Assembly: GCA_028716025.1 (NCBI GenBank)
Contig: JAQUQP010000012.1
Coordinates: forward strand, 13,518-22,070
DNA length: 8,553 bases
Reading direction: 5' to 3'
From: a bacterium
GTDB taxonomy: Bacteria; UBA6262
Below are positions 7,379 to 8,553 of this stretch, in pieces. The notes under the pieces are model-generated. The model did no database searches and was not told the DNA's origin. It saw only the letters and a program-made list of their open reading frames with translations. A program made the position numbers and the translations under genes. How positions within the stretch are numbered: position 1 is the first letter of the stretch; each line of letters opens with the position of its first letter.

Positions 7379-7476
7379 TTTTGCCCCAGATACTATGTTG
7401 CTCGTTACTTATCCCCCTTTTTGCTTTCGCAAGAAAGCAGGGGCACGGCACTCCTCGCGCCTGGAATCAGGCAAAA
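7379..7476. other. Foldable arm 2 inside the mobile element, with a GCAA-capped hairpin
   Basis: TTTTGCC (7379-7385) is the inverted complement of GGCAAAA (7470-7476) and can close this arm. Within it, TGCTTTC (7422-7428) and GAAAGCA (7433-7439) form a perfect 7-bp stem capped by GCAA, a GNRA tetraloop on plus-strand RNA. It is extended by CCCC pairing with GGGG (7440-7443) across a one-sided TTTT bulge. A further small hairpin, GCCTG-GAAT-CAGGC (7459-7472), competes with the closing stem. No run of T follows the main hairpin on either strand, so it is not a canonical terminator. Confidence 0.6.
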
Positions 7477-7486
7477 ATATCTCCCG

Positions 7487-7519
7487 CAAATGGCAAGAGA
7501 TTTCAGAGATAGGACACTA
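7487..7519 (-). repeat. Right terminal inverted repeat of the MITE-like element (with flanking TA)
   Basis: Read on the minus strand, this arm begins TAGTGTCCTATCTCTGAAAT and matches the left arm at 30 of 33 positions. Its outermost bases double as the TAG stop codon of the glycosyltransferase gene (7519-7517), so the element's end is also coding-relevant sequence. Confidence 0.9.
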
Positions 7520-8553
7520 AATTAAAAGCTGTTCAATTGACTTTTTTACGCTTTCGTTACTCCAGGTTTTTACGGCATATTCATGGAACTTTACAGCCAG
7601 TTTATCAGCTAGAGGTTGATCCTGTAATAACCTGATTACGGTTTTAGCCAAGGCTTCAATATTACCCGGTTCCGTTAATAACGCGTTTTGTTCATCCACC
7701 AACAACCCTTCGATCCAGTCCATTTTGTAAGCCACTACCGGCAGTTGGCATAGGGCTGCTTCTCTTAGAGCTGTCCCGGTCAACGTGGAAATAAAAACAC
7801 TGGCTTGCCGGTAATAAGAAACCAGTTCTTCATTTTTCTTCGCTCCCAGAAATTCTACGTATCCGGCCAAACCCAATTTTTGGCTTAATTCCTGTAGAGC
7901 GTTCTGTTCCGGCCCGGCACCGATCAGCCATAACCGGGCTTTAATTCCCTGCCGTTGGATTATGGCTAATGATTGAATAATGTCAGCCACCATCTTCTCC
8001 CGGTGCAGACGACCGACATATAAAAGGACTGGTTCTGTTTTCTTACCCATCCCGATTGGTTTGGAGAGAGCTGTAAAAAACTCCCAAGTTGGCAATTCAT
8101 CAACCAGGACGTCAACGATCTTTAATTTTTGGCATCCCTTTTTATCCGCCGAGAGCCAATTTATATAGGTCTTAATATTACGTCCGGTAGCTACCACATC
8201 AGCTAGGGCAAAACTAAACCTGGTAAAAATCCTCTCCAGCCAGATAGGCAGACCGGAAAGCGATTTGTGGGTACTCTGGTATATTTGTTCCGGCATACAT
8301 ACCGGGATTAGTATCAACCGGTGGCGGGTCAGCAGTTTCAAGCCTAAAGCATACCACCAGGAAAATATCAAGTCTGAAGTAATATAAACGTTAATTTTAT
8401 TTTTACGGACAAAACGGAACAACCGCCATGGAGCAACCAACATATCAATTTTTGGCCAGCCGCTGGCCAAGGAAACCAGGGGACTGGATCCAGCGGTGAT
8501 CGGCTGCGCTTTTTGTCCTGCCAGATAGACAACGTAAACTTCTGCCAAAACCA
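7517..8553 (-). CDS. GT4-family (GT-B fold) glycosyltransferase, N-terminus beyond window (partial)
   Basis: The frame runs open into the right edge, giving 344 visible residues plus the TAG stop at 7519-7517. Residue numbers here count from the TTG at 8548, which reads most naturally as an internal leucine. The C-terminal domain is a typical Glycos_transf_1 unit: LLYVGRLHREKMV (175-187), RLWLIGAGPEQ (205-215), VEFLGAKKNEELVSYYRQASVFIST (231-255), then LREAALCQLPVVAYK (261-275), which holds the second Glu of the family's EX7E nucleotide-sugar site (Glu263). The first Glu position is Thr255. The preceding part is an N-terminal GT-B domain with only the first strand and glycine loop missing. 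Such enzymes transfer a sugar from a nucleotide-sugar to a lipid-linked acceptor in the cytoplasm. Its stop codon uses the TA duplicated by the inserted element plus the element's first base. Confidence 0.9.
   Translation of the reverse strand, partial: VLAEVYVVYLAGQKAQPITAGSSPLVSLASGWPKIDMLVAPWRLFRFVRKNKINVYITSDLIFSWWYALGLKLLTRHRLILIPVCMPEQIYQSTHKSLSGLPIWLERIFTRFSFALADVVATGRNIKTYINWLSADKKGCQKLKIVDVLVDELPTWEFFTALSKPIGMGKKTEPVLLYVGRLHREKMVADIIQSLAIIQRQGIKARLWLIGAGPEQNALQELSQKLGLAGYVEFLGAKKNEELVSYYRQASVFISTLTGTALREAALCQLPVVAYKMDWIEGLLVDEQNALLTEPGNIEALAKTVIRLLQDQPLADKLAVKFHEYAVKTWSNESVKKSIEQLLI

Larger units (their letters stand above)
7238..7517. mobile_element. MITE-like non-autonomous element, 280 bp, with TA target duplication
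   Basis: The two ends are inverted copies of each other over 33 bp (counting the flanking TA), with only three mismatches; the outer 25 bp have one. The element proper starts GTGTCC and ends GGACAC, flanked by TA at 7236-7237 and at 7518-7519. No transposase or fragment of one is recognisable inside. Small size, long terminal inverted repeats and a TA duplication are the established marks of MITEs moved by IS630/Tc1-type transposases in trans, comparable in kind to ERIC, RUP or Correia elements; assignment to that family is inference from the TA target alone. The interior is rich in inverted repeats. It lies between the glycosyltransferase and phosphoesterase genes of one operon. Another reading is that the outer TA belongs to the repeat and there is no duplication. 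Confidence 0.85.

Noticed and set aside
7413..7443. Strong GC-containing hairpin considered as a rho-independent terminator
   Set aside because: Neither strand has a T run directly after the stem (GGGGCAC on plus, GGGGGATAAG on minus), so it does not fit the terminator pattern.
7225..7519. CRISPR array, tRNA, riboswitch or phage attachment site in the only sizeable intergenic gap
   Set aside because: There are no regularly spaced direct repeats, no tRNA-like cloverleaf with conserved loops, and no riboswitch core I can recognise; the terminal inverted repeats and TA duplication explain the region better.
7266..7520. Plus-strand 84-codon reading frame with a TTG start covering most of the mobile element
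   Set aside because: It has no clear ribosome site, runs through the inverted repeats, resembles no family I know and ends in the right terminal repeat. Its length is explained by chance; conservation across copies would be needed to reopen this.
8546..8548. TTG as the true start of the glycosyltransferase
   Set aside because: The frame stays open to the window edge, and the usual first strand and glycine loop of GT-B enzymes would lie just upstream, so the gene is better read as truncated by the window.

Overview
The window is a stretch of a bacterial surface-glycan (exopolysaccharide, capsule or O-antigen type) biosynthesis locus. All seven genes lie on the minus strand, so transcription runs from right to left. 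Base composition looks moderate (mid-40s % GC by eye). Most starts have recognisable Shine-Dalgarno sites, and genes are separated by 1-16 bp or overlap. The Shine-Dalgarno usage and tight operon packing suggest an anaerobic Firmicutes/Clostridia-like bacterium, but the taxonomic guess is weak; no rRNA or other marker gene is present.

In order of transcription, the window holds: (1) a GT4-family glycosyltransferase, cut by the right edge (7517-8553); (2) a 280-bp non-autonomous transposable element (MITE-like) with 33-bp terminal inverted repeats and a TA target duplication (7236-7519); (3) a calcineurin-like metallophosphoesterase (6571-7224); (4) a CarB/PylC-like ATP-grasp ligase (5479-6564); (5) a Wzx-like oligosaccharide flippase of the MOP superfamily (3972-5462); (6) a polytopic membrane protein resembling GT-C glycosyltransferases (2457-3962); (7) an AsnB-type glutamine amidotransferase/asparagine synthetase (584-2482); and (8) a SAM-dependent methyltransferase cut by the left edge (1-582).

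Inferred joint role: the GT4 enzyme builds a lipid-linked oligosaccharide on the cytoplasmic face. The ATP-grasp enzyme, the AsnB-like amidotransferase and the methyltransferase could decorate it by amide or amino-acid ligation, amidation and methylation. The flippase would export it, and the GT-C-like membrane protein could transfer or polymerise sugars on the outer face. The metallophosphoesterase has no obvious fixed place in such a pathway.

The most interesting feature is the mobile element. It sits exactly at the junction between the GT4 stop codon and the ribosome binding site of the metallophosphoesterase gene. Because the element begins with G and duplicated a TA, the GT4 stop codon TAG and the downstream site TAGGAG are both intact. 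Removing the element and one TA gives an uninterrupted junction in which the TAG stop overlaps the AGGAG site, as at the flippase/GT-C junction of the same operon. The element's interior has no convincing gene but contains nested inverted repeats that could fold into two arms with a possible inter-arm pairing, so it may act as a structured RNA inside the operon transcript. There is no other gene-free stretch of note.
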